Source: Spirometra erinaceieuropaei
Taxonomy: Eukaryota > Platyhelminthes > Cestoda > Diphyllobothriidea > Diphyllobothriidae
Assembly (NCBI GenBank): GCA_902702965.1
Contig: CACRXP010000180.1
Coordinates: 44,042-108,041 of the forward strand
Direction of reading: 5' to 3'
Length of the DNA stretch: 64,000 bases
A model generated the notes under the pieces. It worked only from the letters and a program-made list of their open reading frames with translations, did no database searches and was not told where the DNA came from. The position numbers and the translations under genes are program-made. Positions 12,133-23,988 of this stretch are shown piece after piece (within the stretch, counting starts at the first letter, position 1; each line of letters starts with the position of its first letter).

Positions 12133-12154
12133 AAAGAGGACTTTCGTCCTCTTT
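12133..12154 (+). repeat. Perfect 9-bp hairpin with TTTC loop
   Basis: AAAGAGGAC, loop TTTC, then GTCCTCTTT. It resembles a histone-type 3' stem-loop only in loop size and sequence; the stem is not histone-like. No gene is attached to it. Confidence 0.6.
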
Positions 12155-14607
12155 TCTATTCGATTTTTAGTTTAGTGTAGACTTTCGCGCAGGAGCTCTC
12201 ACTTGATCGCAAAAACCAATTTATGTCCCATTTTAATCGTCGAACGCACTATTACGATTTTTAGTTAAAATCATCTATTCAAAATAGGCTATAATAGGAA
12301 GAAGTACAATAACGGCTTAATCGAGTAAACGCGCTTACAACCTCGGATCAGGCCACAGCTTTCACAGCAGCCCATCAAATAAAACAGGGTAAGAGCGCGG
12401 TTTACGCGTTCCGTTGGCAGTTAGAAAAACTTCAAGGAAATTTCTACACAATTTTTAAATTCTGGAACTGAGAAATGCAACATAGGCCACCTCGCAAGTT
12501 GTCGCAGGTTAAATTTTAGGGGTTCCAACGGGAAACATGGACACTTACTTCATTATTGTGGTTTATACTGGTCTACAAATCATTTAAATACTTTTGTACA
12601 CCATATTTTACTGAAAAATCAAGTCGCGGAACAATGAACACTATTAGGTTTTGTCGGTAAGGAAACGAAGTTTACTTTCATGCCCTCTTAGGCGATTCAG
12701 GGCATCAATGCTCTCACTGAACTAATCGACTTATAGGATTGAAATATTTCTTTAAATTTGTTTAAGTCAACCGCCCAGGACACTGTACTTACTAACTAAC
12801 GGAATTATCTTCCCACTGTCCTCACCGTTGGGGCAGGGGAATAGTTTCATTGTGTAACTGTGTGCAATACTGTGATCGGGGTGCAATCCTTGCCCGTATG
12901 AGTACACTTAAAAAATGGGAATTAGAGCACTTTTCTGAGCACATTCAATTATTTCTCGGAACTAAGAAACCGCTCATAAAAGTGTTAGCTACCGCATTAG
13001 GAAGCCAGCTGTGGCGGTATGCAAATTCGTCGTTTAATCAACCAAATGTGGTTAAAGTAATCATGTCACCGGGCTCTGTTGCACATGTGACAGGTAATGT
13101 ATACATGCCATGAAAAACACTCCACAATGAGTGGTAGATGCCTCTTTGTCATCTTACTCAAGAGAGGAAAATACAGTAAGGAATAAAGGAGCCCTAGCCA
13201 TGCGTCTTTTTACAGTGGACTTTAGCACATATAAGTGGTTAACGCGGTGAAGCCATCCAAAGAAAAGGCACACTTGAGGAAGGGGCCCGCGTCTGAGGTG
13301 CCCGATACTTCACTTATTTCGCGTGTTTTTATGCATTATGCAAAACTGCATTCAAAGATCTGAACTTTATACAGACCAAATGCGTTAGGTTTCGTGCAGA
13401 ACGCCGTTTATCTACGTTCATTGTTGCTAAGGTGGGAAATTTGTGGTCAAATAGCAGTCCTGCCTGCGGGCGTGTTCTTGGATTATGCAGGTGTAAAAGC
13501 GCTTGCAGTGTCTTTGAGGAGTTGCACTGGTCCATTACAGCATAACAATAGTTGTCCAGGCAACAAAGTTGTGGTAAGCTATTCCAAAATACTCAAATAC
13601 GTTTTAGGATAGACTGAAATCCACAAGCATATCGAAAGAGCAATGAAACTGAACGTCTTCTTTTATCTGCAGGTGAGGAATGTGGTTTGTGTCCACTTCA
13701 CAAACAACGCGCTGAAAAAAACCTCGTCTTTAACCGCAAAGTGGCCACTGACCGGATATGCTGAATTCCACTGCTGTTTTTTTCAATTTTGTGAAGAATT
13801 CGAATTGTTTTACGCCGAGTTCTTGTCATAGTTAAAAAAGAAATTTATGCTCTTCTGGAAAGGGCAATCATAAACCTATTCCACATTTGACGATCATGTT
13901 GAACTCTGGCTCCGGAAGTTCTGAACCAAATTGATTTCTTTGGATATCGTATTGAGAATATGGGGAGAAAAAGACTAATCACTCACGGGTTCATCAGAGC
14001 AATCAAGTAAATAACTCCCCAGATGCAACTTTTCGTAACTCTGCTTACGCTTGCCTGCATGGGATAATCTCCACTTAAGTTTGGTGACCTTTTAAATATG
14101 AATCGTATCAAGCAGGGATTGCCATTCTGACGCACGTGCGTAAAATGCTGATCATCTCGAGGAGAAAATCCGTCCACAGAAGAATGTCAGCTAACTAGTC
14201 TACCTCAGTATTCTCTTCCTCCGGAACTTTTCCAGGCCCTAACATTATCTGAAAACTCAAGAGCGCTCATTCGTGAATCAGAAAAACACAAACACGAACA
14301 CAGTAGATTGATGATAAGTACTCAGCAGTCTGCTGCCGCCGTGTTGAAAAAGACGGACATAACGATTCCGACAAATTTTCATCCTGGGCTTCCCTAGACA
14401 GAATTTTAGTCACCCATAGCATGTAAGGTTTGTTTTCATCCGGCGTCATCTATACCAGAAATATGCAGACTGAATTGCATCCAGGCAGACCGTTTATTCA
14501 AGTAGAGAGCATAACGCAAGGTATGAGGTCTCGGAGTCCCACAACCATTGAATCGTATTACTTCATGCGAATAAGCAGACAATGCGAAACCAAATATTCC
14601 GAACTGC

Positions 14608-14617
14608 AGTTAACGCA
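14608..14617. repeat. Target-site duplication, left (PLE copy 2)
   Basis: AGTTAACGCA, identical to 15821-15830. Confidence 0.8.
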
Positions 14618-14690
14618 ATGCCAGTAGAATTGAGGAGACGAGTCCCAGAAAGCAGTCATCAAGAAGGCGGCATGATCGCTGGAACAAGAG

Positions 14691-14749
14691 CTTTATTAGC
14701 GTGGTTTTTCGGATTCCTGCTCAAATCCATCAGCAGAGACAAAAGCAGA
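14691..14749 (-). ncRNA. Degenerate hammerhead motif, left arm
   Basis: Minus strand: CTGCTGA in place of CTGATGA, stem-II GGATT/AATCC intact, GAAA kept, cleavage triplet lost (AACC). Homologous to the motif at 461-519 but expected to be inactive. Confidence 0.6.
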
Positions 14750-14838
14750 TACGGGTGGTTCATGCACAAGGGGCTGCAGTATTTATAGGATGCAGCCGTC
14801 ATGCTACCGTATACCTATGAATGTTCACGGCTCCCCCC

Positions 14839-15231
14839 TCATTCATCAGGGATCGTTGCACTTGGTGTGCTGACTGTTTGATGGCCGACATTAGCGTCGT
14901 TAATTGCCGCAATTGTATCCCGTGTGTTGGATGTTGGTGTGATGATTGCTCGACCATCTGATCCCCTGACACTGGTGTTGGGATAAGTTTCCACCTGTGC
15001 GCTCAGCGCGTGGCTAATTACTCCGTCTAGGCGAAGTCTCAGCAGTGAGTATGGAAGGGGAAGGTCCTTGCACTTGTTAATGGACTGGTGGCCAGTAAGC
15101 CATGATTCAAGCAGCTCGCGGCTCACGTGGTTGTCACCCCTTTCGAGAATTTTGGCTTCGTCGAATTTGAATGTGGCCGGATCTCGTCGGATCCGATAAA
15201 CGTTTGTCGGATCTGGTGCAGTTGCGGACAA
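14839..15231 (-). pseudogene. PLE endonuclease C-terminal remnant, left arm
   Basis: Minus-strand frame of 130 codons. It starts in sequence that is out of frame with the GIY-YIG core, then joins the conserved tail at ATFKFDEAKILERGDNHV and SRELLESWLTGHQSINKC, ending SATIPDE. The catalytic GIY-YIG segment is missing. Confidence 0.8.
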
Positions 15232-15250
15232 AGCCGAACACGCTGCAGCG

Positions 15251-15664
15251 GTGCGGAGAAATGACGTCAGCTCTCAAGTTGCGGCTCATGCGACGAGATC
15301 CGGCCACACATTCAAATTCGATGAGGCCGAAATTCTCGCAAGAGGTGTCAACCGCGTGAGCCGGGAGCTACTGGAATCATGGTTTACTGGCCCCCAGTCC
15401 ATCAACATCTGCAGCGATCTTCCGACTCCATACTCCGTGCTAAAACTTCGCCTAGACGGAGTAACAAGCCATGCGAGGAGCGCCGAGGTGAACACATTTC
15501 CCAACACCGGGGTCGGTGCGTCAGATGGTCGAGCAATCATCACGCCAACATCCAACGCACATGATGAAATTGCAGCATTTATCGACTCGAATGTCGGCCA
15601 TCAAGCAATGATCACACCAAGTGTGACGATCCCGGATGAAGGGGGGAGCCGTGAATGTTCATAG
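15251..15664 (+). pseudogene. PLE endonuclease C-terminal remnant, right arm
   Basis: Plus-strand frame of 137 codons covering VAAHATRSGHTFKFDEAEIL through RELLESWFTGPQSIN to the end GGSRECS. It keeps the frame that is broken by one base in copy 1, so it serves as the reference for that lesion. Just upstream, VCRIWCSCGQS is followed by loss of about 45 bp that removes the YVGETGR stretch and shifts the frame. Confidence 0.82.
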
Positions 15665-15731
15665 GTACGCGGTAGCATGACGGCTGCATCCTATAAATAC
15701 TGCAGCCCCTTGTGCATGAACCACCCGTATC

Positions 15732-15791
15732 TGCTTTTGTCTCTGATCATGGATTTGAGCAGGAATCCGAAACACCAGGCTAATAAAGCTC
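15732..15791 (+). ncRNA. Degenerate hammerhead motif, right arm
   Basis: Plus strand: CTGATCA (G8 changed), stem-II GGATT/AATCC, GAAAC, then ACC instead of a GTC-type triplet. Stem I (GCTTT/AAAGC and GTCT/AGGC) is intact. Expected to be inactive. Confidence 0.65.
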
Positions 15792-15820
15792 TTGTCTCAG
15801 CGATCGTGTCTCCTTCTTCA

Positions 15821-15830
15821 AGTTAACGCA
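15821..15830. repeat. Target-site duplication, right (PLE copy 2)
   Basis: AGTTAACGCA, identical to 14608-14617. Confidence 0.8.
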
Positions 15831-17830
15831 TATTCGCATATTATTAAGGTTTACTTGTAATCTTACGAAAAGCACACTTTGTGGAATTTTGCTTCGTGGA
15901 ACTGCATCTATGAGGAACGTTTCTCTGATATATCTGCAGAGGCATATTTATGCTGTTAGTATGTTTTATATTGCCAATGCCCAACTTTTGTACGTAAAGT
16001 CTTAGAACATAAATTTGATGTTTACGAGAAACGAAAGCCTTCCTATTGTACGACTGAGCTAAATTGTGATGTTCATGTGTGCACTTGTGAGGCATTAGAA
16101 TTTGGAGCAAATTAGTAAGAAAAATAGAACAAAAAACTACTTAAATTCGGAAGACTTTCCAGGTGGAGAAAAACTGCAATTTCAAAAGTCAACTTAAGAC
16201 AGGCAGATAGTCACTCTCCAGACAGTGATACCCACCTCCAAATTGCACTTCTGGGGTTTGAACCCATGTCGTTTGCTCATCGAGCCATGTCTCGTCACCG
16301 CCAAATGGGTTCACTTAATGAATGCATAAGTTTAAGCGGAACACTCATCGTGGATGACGTGTACAAGTATGGTCTTTAGATTCACATCGTCAGATAACGT
16401 TGCCGTAGTGGACCAGTCCGGATAGTACTCGCACGCAAAATGAAAGAGGAAGATAACAGTGCTCTGTCTTAAAGCATTTGTTTTGGTTTGTTCGAGAATG
16501 CCTTTGTTCTTCTGCATACGGACTTCTAAATATTCAGGCAGACATGAACCTTTTCGGAAAATATCTCAAAATCCATCTCTCTCTCTTTATCGCTGGTGTT
16601 TACTTTTTGTCTTGGTTGGTTAGATAGGTGAAGTTATGTCGGGAGAAATAACCTTCATCTCATGCCTGCGGCAAATACTGGCACCGAAGACAATTACAAA
16701 TTTAGCATTAATTTTTACTTCGAAGGTGCGGCAGATTTTCAAGTAAATTTGCTTATTTCAAAAATAAGATTTTCGCTCTTGGGCTCCATATTCATACCCA
16801 AAGAAAGCGAAAGAAAACAGTTTTACGACCACAATTAGGGGGAAGATAAAGGCATCGGATACGTGGGTTAGGAGCAAAACGTCACCAATAATACGATCTT
16901 GTCTACATACGTCTATGTACAGAACTTTCACAATAAATGAGTATAAGGTTTTTATTTAAATGTCTCAACTGTGTCCGCGACCAACACACAAAAGTCTGTT
17001 GAGGTTCCCGTGACAATCTTCTAGATGACGTTCCGTCGGACGTTGGTATGAGTCAACCTCCTCTGAAGTTTAGAAGAGTGACCACGCAAACGGTCCGTTT
17101 CAGCCAACTGAGAGAGATCCTGAAACTGTAGGATATACACGCACGCACGACAGTTTGACTATCGGTTTCGACGGTGTTACTCGTGTGCTCCGAAACAAGG
17201 CGAGAACAGGGACGGTGACATCCAGTAGTTGACTTACGCAATATTTACCCTACAGACCAATTCAGAAGAGCTCTTGGTGAGCATAAGTGGATTTTCGACA
17301 AATTCTCATCGGGCCTGTTTAAGTGCCATATAGGCCACATTAAAAGGAGTTATCTCAGCCTGACTCGCAGTCGGCCTGTCGACCACTCCGTACAAACGCA
17401 TTCTGGGCTGATTGCGAGGTCTGAGTTGTCCCGTCAGTAGGTACCCTTCCAAGCTACGGTTTTTGGCGCACCGTGATAGCTTCAAGCGCGTCAGATTGTT
17501 TAAAGTGAGGAAAATACGCTGAGCCGTCCACCTCACTGTCCTAACCGATCAGATGTCAGGTGCGGAGAATGGGTACAGTGACTGGCATATCTAATGAACT
17601 CGTCTGCGCGCGCCACACACAAAATTTGTCCTCCAAATACAAGCATCAGGATTTCGCACAAAAGACGTGGACCGCATGCATCTCACATGCATGACATTTT
17701 CAGAGTTCACTTTGAGAAGGAGCCATTGCATCATGAATTTCCGTCCACCATTTGGTTCCCGCGCACAAACACACACACTAGGCTGACCGCAAGTTCTGAG
17801 TTCCATCGTCATTTGGCAACATTCCAAGTC
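15831..17830. other. Intergenic, mostly unassigned
   Basis: Contains the tRNA-like SINE piece near 16.2 kb. Open frames at 17306-17827 (minus) are not recognised. Confidence 0.4.
16195..16312 (-). repeat. tRNA-derived SINE-like sequence
   Basis: On the minus strand TGGCTCGATGAGC resembles a pol III A box and GGGTTCAAACCCC is a good B box about 25 bases later. The sequence does not fold as a complete tRNA, so a SINE head is the better call. Confidence 0.45.
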
Positions 17831-17849
17831 ACAACGGTCGGCGAAACAT

Positions 17850-20195
17850 GGTAGTGTCAGGTTTGAATCCCACGTGTAGCAGAAGAGTCACACGGAGAAG
17901 GGGCCGAGAAACACACTCACCGCTTACGCGGGAGGTTTTATTGACGTGCTTGAGTTGTATGACGTTGCATTTGGCCATGTTTAATGTAGGTGCTGGTGAG
18001 GAGAGATGTGATGGTATGCTGTAGTCGGCAGTGCTCAACCATAGGTTTTTAGGTTGCCCATGTGATCTAATAGGCCTAATGCGGTGGGTGAAAGTTCGCG
18101 GGCAGTGTGGACGATTAAGCCGATGGCTTCCAGTGTATGTTGGTGCTCGAGACCCTGGTTCGCCAGTCTCTGTATGACGAATACGCAAGTGATCGACCAG
18201 GCCGATGCGGTGGCAGTGAGAGTGAGACAGGTTCGGGGCTGAAGAATGGGTTTAGGTAATGAGGTTATTAGTAATGGTCGTGCTGGCGGATGGTGAGTTG
18301 TTAACGCTCGATATGATTGGCTTGTCGTGTATGCAGGGTGCGTTTGGAGCGTCGATAGTGCGATGAGCTCCGCTGTCATGGATACGCATGCGACCGAATA
18401 GACCCATGCGGTGAGTGAATGAGCGTGTGCAGTGCGGACAGTAGAGGCGGGCACGAAGAGTGCATGTCGGGGGGTCCGGGCACTGATGTGCAGGTAACGT
18501 TGTGATAGACCCGCAAGTGACCGATCAGGTCAGTGCGTGAGGTGAATGTGTGACCTCACCAAGTACAGGTTAGCATGTAGTCTCCTTGCTGGTGGTAGGT
18601 GACGATGGCAGTAGCTGACGGGACGTCGGATGTCGTCTCATTGGTGATGAGATTGAGTGAAGCGGTGACTGGTGTAGACGGTCTTTGTGATCGACGCAGG
18701 ATTTGGGACAGGGAGAATGGCGCCGGTGATCGGGGACGGTGTGACGTCGGTAGTTTGGTCACCGGCGATAGGAGTGGTCGCCGTCGAGAAATTTGAAGCA
18801 GGAATGACAGTAGAGGTGATCGTGAAAGGAGAAGCTAATGTTGCCGGGTTGTCAATACATTGCGTCCGAATGGGTCGCGCGAGTCCTTTTCGCGCGTGGG
18901 ATGTGCGTTGACATCGTGGACACGTAAAAAACGGTTGACGTTGCCGATCCGAGGCGCTTGTGACTTGCCAGCCGTCCTTTTGGTTTTGGTAGCGACGATT
19001 CGGTTTGCTTTGTGGATTGCTGCGCTCGTCTTCAAGGCTCTTCTCCAAGCCGGCCTGTCCTGGGCGTGGTCCTCCCAGATCTCCAAACTGATCTGCAGTC
19101 ACTTCGAAGATTTCTTCAAAACGTCCTCGTACCGTCGTTAATGCCTTTCCGTTCGGCGAGCACCTGCAATGACACCTCCATAGAAGAGTCGTTTCGGTAG
19201 GCGCTTGTCACCCATTCTCGCGGTGTGGCCGCTCCATCGCAGCTGTTATTGTCTCAGAATGGCGTGAATGTTGTCGGCTCTGGTTCGTTCCACGACTTCC
19301 ATATCCAGAATCCTGTCTTGCCATCTCATCTCCAATAATCTAGGGAGGCATCCGAGATGGAAGTAATCGAGCTTCCAGGCATGTCTGGAGTGTAAGGTCC
19401 AGGTCTTCGCTTCGTAGAGAAGTGTTGTTAAGACGACGGTCTTTTACATCTGTTTGTTGTTCAGCGGAAGGTCGTGACGATCCAGTACGGAGGCTTGCAG
19501 CTGACCGAATGCCTGGTCGGTTTTGAAGAATCGATGGGGACCTCGTAATCGACTCCCGTCTTGCGTGAAATTTTGTTTCCTAGATAAGCGAAGTTACCCA
19601 TAGTTTTAAGGCGGCTGCCTTTAGCGTTGATCGGAGGAGTGTTGTGCTCTGAGTTGGATGGGCGTTGTTGCATGAACACCGTTTTTTCGATGTTGACGGG
19701 TAGGCTGAATTTAGCGAAAAGGTTCATTATATGTTGCATGTCTTCTTCCGTCGGGGTGTTGAGTGCGCATTCATCAACACCTAACAGGGTGTGGACTATA
19801 GTCTTCGCTACACACGTTGGGGCCTGCATGTGCCAATTACTGAGAAGACATCCATCAATCCTGTAGGTGATGCGTATCCCAAGTCGCTCATCACAGTGAC
19901 AGTCCATTAACATGGCATAGAACATGGGACTGAAGATGTTGGGGGCGCGTACGCAGTCTTGATTCACTCCGTTGGTTACTAAAAATGTTTTGCAGACTTT
20001 CTCATTGTCAGTGACCCGCGCCACCACCCCGTCGTCGAACTGACGCACCATGTCCGTGAATCACTCAGGGCAGTCGAATTTCTGCATACCTTTCCACAGT
20101 CCATCCATTTTTACCGTGTCGGAGGCTTTGGTCAAGTTCACGAAATAAGTATATAATTGGGTCCGCACCTCCTGGCACTTCTTTTGTTTAGACCA
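17850..20195 (-). mobile_element. Degraded endonuclease-RT LINE with zinc-finger tail (RT to 3' part)
   Basis: Read 20195 to 17850 on the minus strand. RT palm remnant FVNLTKASDTVKMDGLW, MVRQFDDGVVARVTDN and NGVNQDC; the catalytic FADD position is lost (LLGVDECAL). Then NFAYLGNKISRK, RWSGHTARMGDKRLPKR, IWEDHAQDRPAWRRALKT and AAIHKANRIVATKTKR. These are followed by C2H2-finger remnants TCPRCQRTSHARKG near 18.95 kb and RPHCPRTFTHRI near 18.1 kb. This arrangement matches a LINE family abundant in tapeworms. Many stops and frameshifts; 5'-truncated within the RT. Confidence 0.8.
19461..20051 (-). pseudogene. LINE reverse-transcriptase fragment
   Basis: Longest open piece of the LINE above (196 codons), covering RT palm and thumb from MVRQFDDGV to the segment after GNKISRKTGVDYEV. 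The catalytic aspartate pair is replaced. An in-frame TGA lies upstream, between FDCPE and FTDMV. Confidence 0.8.
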
Positions 20196-20450
20196 GTACC
20201 GTTTTCGGAACCATGAATGTTATTTTCCGGGAAGTGACCATAGCCACTCGACGTTTCCATAAATCGCATGACCCTGGACCTGGTGGTGTCCCAGTCAGCA
20301 CTTTAAAGGCGGACGTAGATGTGATTTCCCCGTCACTCCTGTGTAAGATATTTTATCTCGCTCTCGAATGTGAAATCTATCACAGTGTGTGGAAGGGACA
20401 ACACATCCAACATATTCCCAAACACGGCGAAACAAAAACGGCGAAAAAGG
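20196..20450 (+). pseudogene. CR1/Jockey-like LINE RT fragment
   Basis: Plus-strand frame with TRRFHKSHDPGPGGVPVSTL, KADVDVISPSLLCKIFYLAL and WKGQHIQHIPKHG, the first RT blocks of CR1/Jockey-type LINEs. Homology stops near 20450. It is closely related to the piece at 23.05-23.29 kb. Confidence 0.75.
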
Positions 20451-20599
20451 CGTCTCCTGCATACTTGCTTTCGGAGAGGGAGCGAGAAGGGACATCATCA
20501 GGGACTTGCCCCGCCACAGCACCTTGGTACCTCTTTTGCAACCTCATCATAGCCCTGTCATAGCCCCCTTGACAGGTGGGACTGATGCTGGCAGGGAAA

Positions 20600-22080
20600 G
20601 CACTTTTTCTCAACTTCAGATGACTTGCTGTCCCTGCGTTGAATACATATTTCAGTTAAGAAATAAGATCGTTTAAATACTTGATGCATTGCGGTCCATA
20701 TTAGATCCCACCCGGGCTTCACGAAAAACTTGCCCATGAAACTTCCATATCTTGACTATTCTCTTTAGAAATTCATTCGATGCCCGAATTTCACTTTTCG
20801 ATGGGAAGTGGAGACACATTCTTTCATCCGATACAAAGTAGTGACGTACGCAGCAAAAAAAACAGTTCTATGGGTTAGACGTTCATCTTCTGCTTAGTCC
20901 TGGATAGTGATAAAAAGGACATATTAATGCAAGTCCCAATAAATTGTCAACTGCTACTTTCTTGTCATCAGAGAACCTGAAGGGAAGATCAAACACGACC
21001 AGTTTTCTAAGATATATCTAGAGGTGAATTTAGGTACTTGAGGATTGGCAGGTTTCTACCTTGCCCTCTATAGCCTTCAAAGGCCTTCGGTAGTTTTGCG
21101 CATCAACGACTGCTCCCAACCTAACATAATAAGGACCAGAGAGAACGTCCTCCAATGAAGAGTCCACTAGCTTAACGATTATTTCCAGGTTGTTTGCGTA
21201 GTCAGTGATAAAGGAGATCCTGCTACGGCAGAGTGATATTACACAGCACTTAGTATTCGGGTCAGTTTCTTCTGATATATGTGGGGGATTGTGTCAGCCG
21301 GCTAAACTGCGCAACCGCAATGTTCGCAAATGAACGGAAGATTAAGCGCACAATTCATAACATTGCCGATGAAGATTGCTTTCACCACAGCCGGCTGCGA
21401 TTAAACCTTAATTCATCAAGGCACACCGACACACTTCACTTGCAGAATAACTCATTTTCTGAGTGCCAGCGCACTGAAAAATCCACCGGTCCAATAGAAA
21501 CCTGATGTGCCTATTTCGATTTCCCTAGAGCCGCCTACTCATTTTAATTGCGGCAAAAAACGTACTGTCCTTACTGCACCTTCTCCAAGATCAGACTGCA
21601 ATACAACTCCTTTAAAATGCGCAGGGATTTAAGCAGATCTTCATGCAATTAGGTGGGTTGTTTTGGGAAAAGTGCTCTGATCCTTAAGCATTTCGCGTTT
21701 CTCCTTAGGACTCTCTCAAGACTATTTCTGCCTTAAACAATCCGTGGTCTTCAGGCTTGTATATCGTATTCCAAATGCGGTCTTGTGAATTTTCAAGAGA
21801 TTTTACACAAAACATCTTCGTCAAACTTCCTAAATGTTTGCCCGATAGTGCGCAGTACGGACATTTAATTTGCGGGTCCCTATAATATCTTCGTTACGGG
21901 GAGCATTGCGGTTTGGTAGCATATTCATTTTGAGAATATATTGATTGTGTATGACTTTGAATAGGATATTGAGGCCAGTTACAGTTGAGGAGCAGTCACA
22001 TCTACGTTAGGCAAACACTGACATTTCTGCCACTGGACCTCCCTCATTTTTCCGCGGTAGAAGGCAGCTGCTAGCTCCAA
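20600..22080. other. Unassigned, possibly 5' part of the next LINE
   Basis: No gene or clear repeat recognised. Confidence 0.35.
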
Positions 22081-23354
22081 GGTGCACTAAAAAAAGAAGT
22101 CCTCTTTACTCGTTGGATGTTTATGCCCCCCCCCCAACGCCAATGAGAATTTTGATCGTTTACTCTCACTGATATTTCATGCTGCGGCCGACTTATGCTT
22201 TAAGTGTTAATTAATTGAGGTCGACTTCAATCTTCCTGAAGTCCGCTGGTCTCCACCTTCCGGCGGCAAAAGGTTCGAAGATGCTCTTGAGACCTTGGAT
22301 GTATGAATTTGGAGTCAGGTTGGGGATTTTCCCACCCGAGGATCAAGTTTACTTCCTTAATTTTCTGTAGAGGTTGCATGCCTTTGTCAGTGTAATCCTT
22401 AGGCCCACTTGTGGGTTGAGGCTATGACATAGTTTTTTTAAAGTTTGAACTCAGGGCTGAGAAGATTTTGACACCAAAGTATAGCTTCTTCTCCGGTTTC
22501 CGATCAGCTCGTTCGACCGAATCACTGACACACCTTAATGCTTAGGATTGAACTGGTTTCTTCCTAAGTTCGAATAAAAATGTTTGTACTGATAAAGTTT
22601 CCGAAATCTCCCATCCGCTTATTTCTCGTTTTGTCCCCGTAAGAAAATAATTAATGTCGGGGATAAGGTTTTCCTCCCCTTAACCTTTCGCCGCAAGTGG
22701 CGCAGACTTTCTCGTCGATTTCATCTTCAGAACGACGTTTCCCTTCTGCCCTTGATTTGTGATATTCTTGAGCGTGCTAAGAGATTGTCCGAAGAAATAG
22801 AGCTAGGTGTAGAGGCCCAATTCACCGAAAGCCGTTCGTTAAAGGTCTCGAAACCTTTCCTTCGAAAAGTACAAACTCACAGAAAGACGCAGCATCTCAC
22901 CCTCCGAGACGCTCTCGGGAATCCTATAGTTGATGCCCAGTTAACCGCTAATAGTTTCAGTGCTTTCCTGTCCAGTACTTTTATTCAAACTCGACAGTCT
23001 GCTTCCGACCATCCAGACATCGACCGGGACCGTTCTCGAAACTATAACTTTCACTATGTGGAACGTGACCGTGGCTATTCGGCGTTTTCGTCAATCTCAC
23101 AGCCCTGGACACAATGATGTCCCAGTCAGTATTTTAAAAGCCGACGCAAATGTAATTTTCCAATCATTCTTATGAAAGATATTTAATCTCGCTCTTGAAC
23201 GTGAAACATATCTCACCCTGTGTAAGGAATCACGCATTTTGTCCATCCCAAAGTTTAGCCAATCTACGTCACTTGCTGGCTTTTAGCCAATAAACAACCT
23301 CCCGGCAGTTTCGAAGATCTTAGAGACATTGATCAAAGATAAGATGATGTGTTG

Positions 23355-23772
23355 TAATACTCGAGCCACCCAAGGGTATGGTCTTGTCTTCTTCTCCTTT
23401 TAGGCGACAGTCCGTACAGGCTTCCTTGGTGCTCTTATCCGATCCAGTGTGCCCTCGGCGGGAACCCTAGGAATTAGAGTGAATTGAGTCCATCGTCTGT
23501 AAGGGCAAGCGGGCACAGATAGAATAGGTCGACGGGGGAAACGTTTATTAAAAGAAATATATCGGCAGAGGAAAATTAATCCCGTTCCGTCTTCTCGTCG
23601 TCTTCCTCTTTACGGGCGGTCTCTCGACGGGCCCCCTCACGCTCTTCGACGGCGGTCACTAAAACAAAGCACGTTCGGAACTCCAATCAGTCAAAATGTA
23701 CAGGAAGATCATAGCAAGGACACATTAAAACAGCAAGGGCAGTACGTCCTCTACAGTGTCACTTAACAGAGA
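23355..23772. mobile_element. Insertion inside the LINE RT
   Basis: About 410 bp of unrelated GC-richer sequence separates two RT segments that should be contiguous (DKMMC.. and ..LLNAAQRRFL). I could not identify its class or a clear target duplication. Boundaries are approximate. Confidence 0.5.
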
Positions 23773-23988
23773 ATTACCTACTGAATGCTGCACAGCGTAG
23801 ATTCCTCAAAGCTCGGTCTAGTGACACCTGTCAACTCTCTTTCTTTGACCATGTTCTCTAATCTAGGGACAATGGTTTTGCACTATACACAGTCTATTTC
23901 GATTTCACTAAGGCTTTTGTTCGTTTTGACCGTGCTCTTCTTCTCTTGAAACTGTCCTCTTTCGGAATAGGTGGTAAACTTTTGAATT

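Larger units (their letters stand above)
7130..14607. other. Long intergenic stretch without a supportable gene
   Basis: Scanned on both strands. Short open frames (for example 7882-8259 minus, 11767-11994 plus, 12850-13113 plus) carry no recognisable domain and no coherent exon chain. Identifiable items are a GGA-rich microsatellite near 9.93 kb and a perfect hairpin at 12133-12154. Confidence 0.5.
14618..15820. mobile_element. Penelope-like element, head-to-head inverted dimer (copy 2)
   Basis: Two 3'-terminal Penelope fragments fused head to head at about 15190. The left arm reads on the minus strand, the right arm on the plus strand. The arms share the endonuclease C-terminus, the degenerate hammerhead and the terminal AATAAAGCTCTTGT block, but differ enough (for example SWLTGHQSIN versus SWFTGPQSIN) that they came from different source copies. 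An exact 10-bp duplication at 14608-14617 and 15821-15830 shows that the dimer inserted as one unit. The outer ends match those of the copy at 430-1582. Confidence 0.82.

Noticed and set aside
12133..12154. Histone mRNA 3' stem-loop
   Set aside because: Stem length and sequence differ from the conserved histone element, and no histone gene is adjacent.
12850..13113. Possible exon ending at a GTAATG donor
   Set aside because: No acceptor in phase, no partner exon and no recognisable domain.
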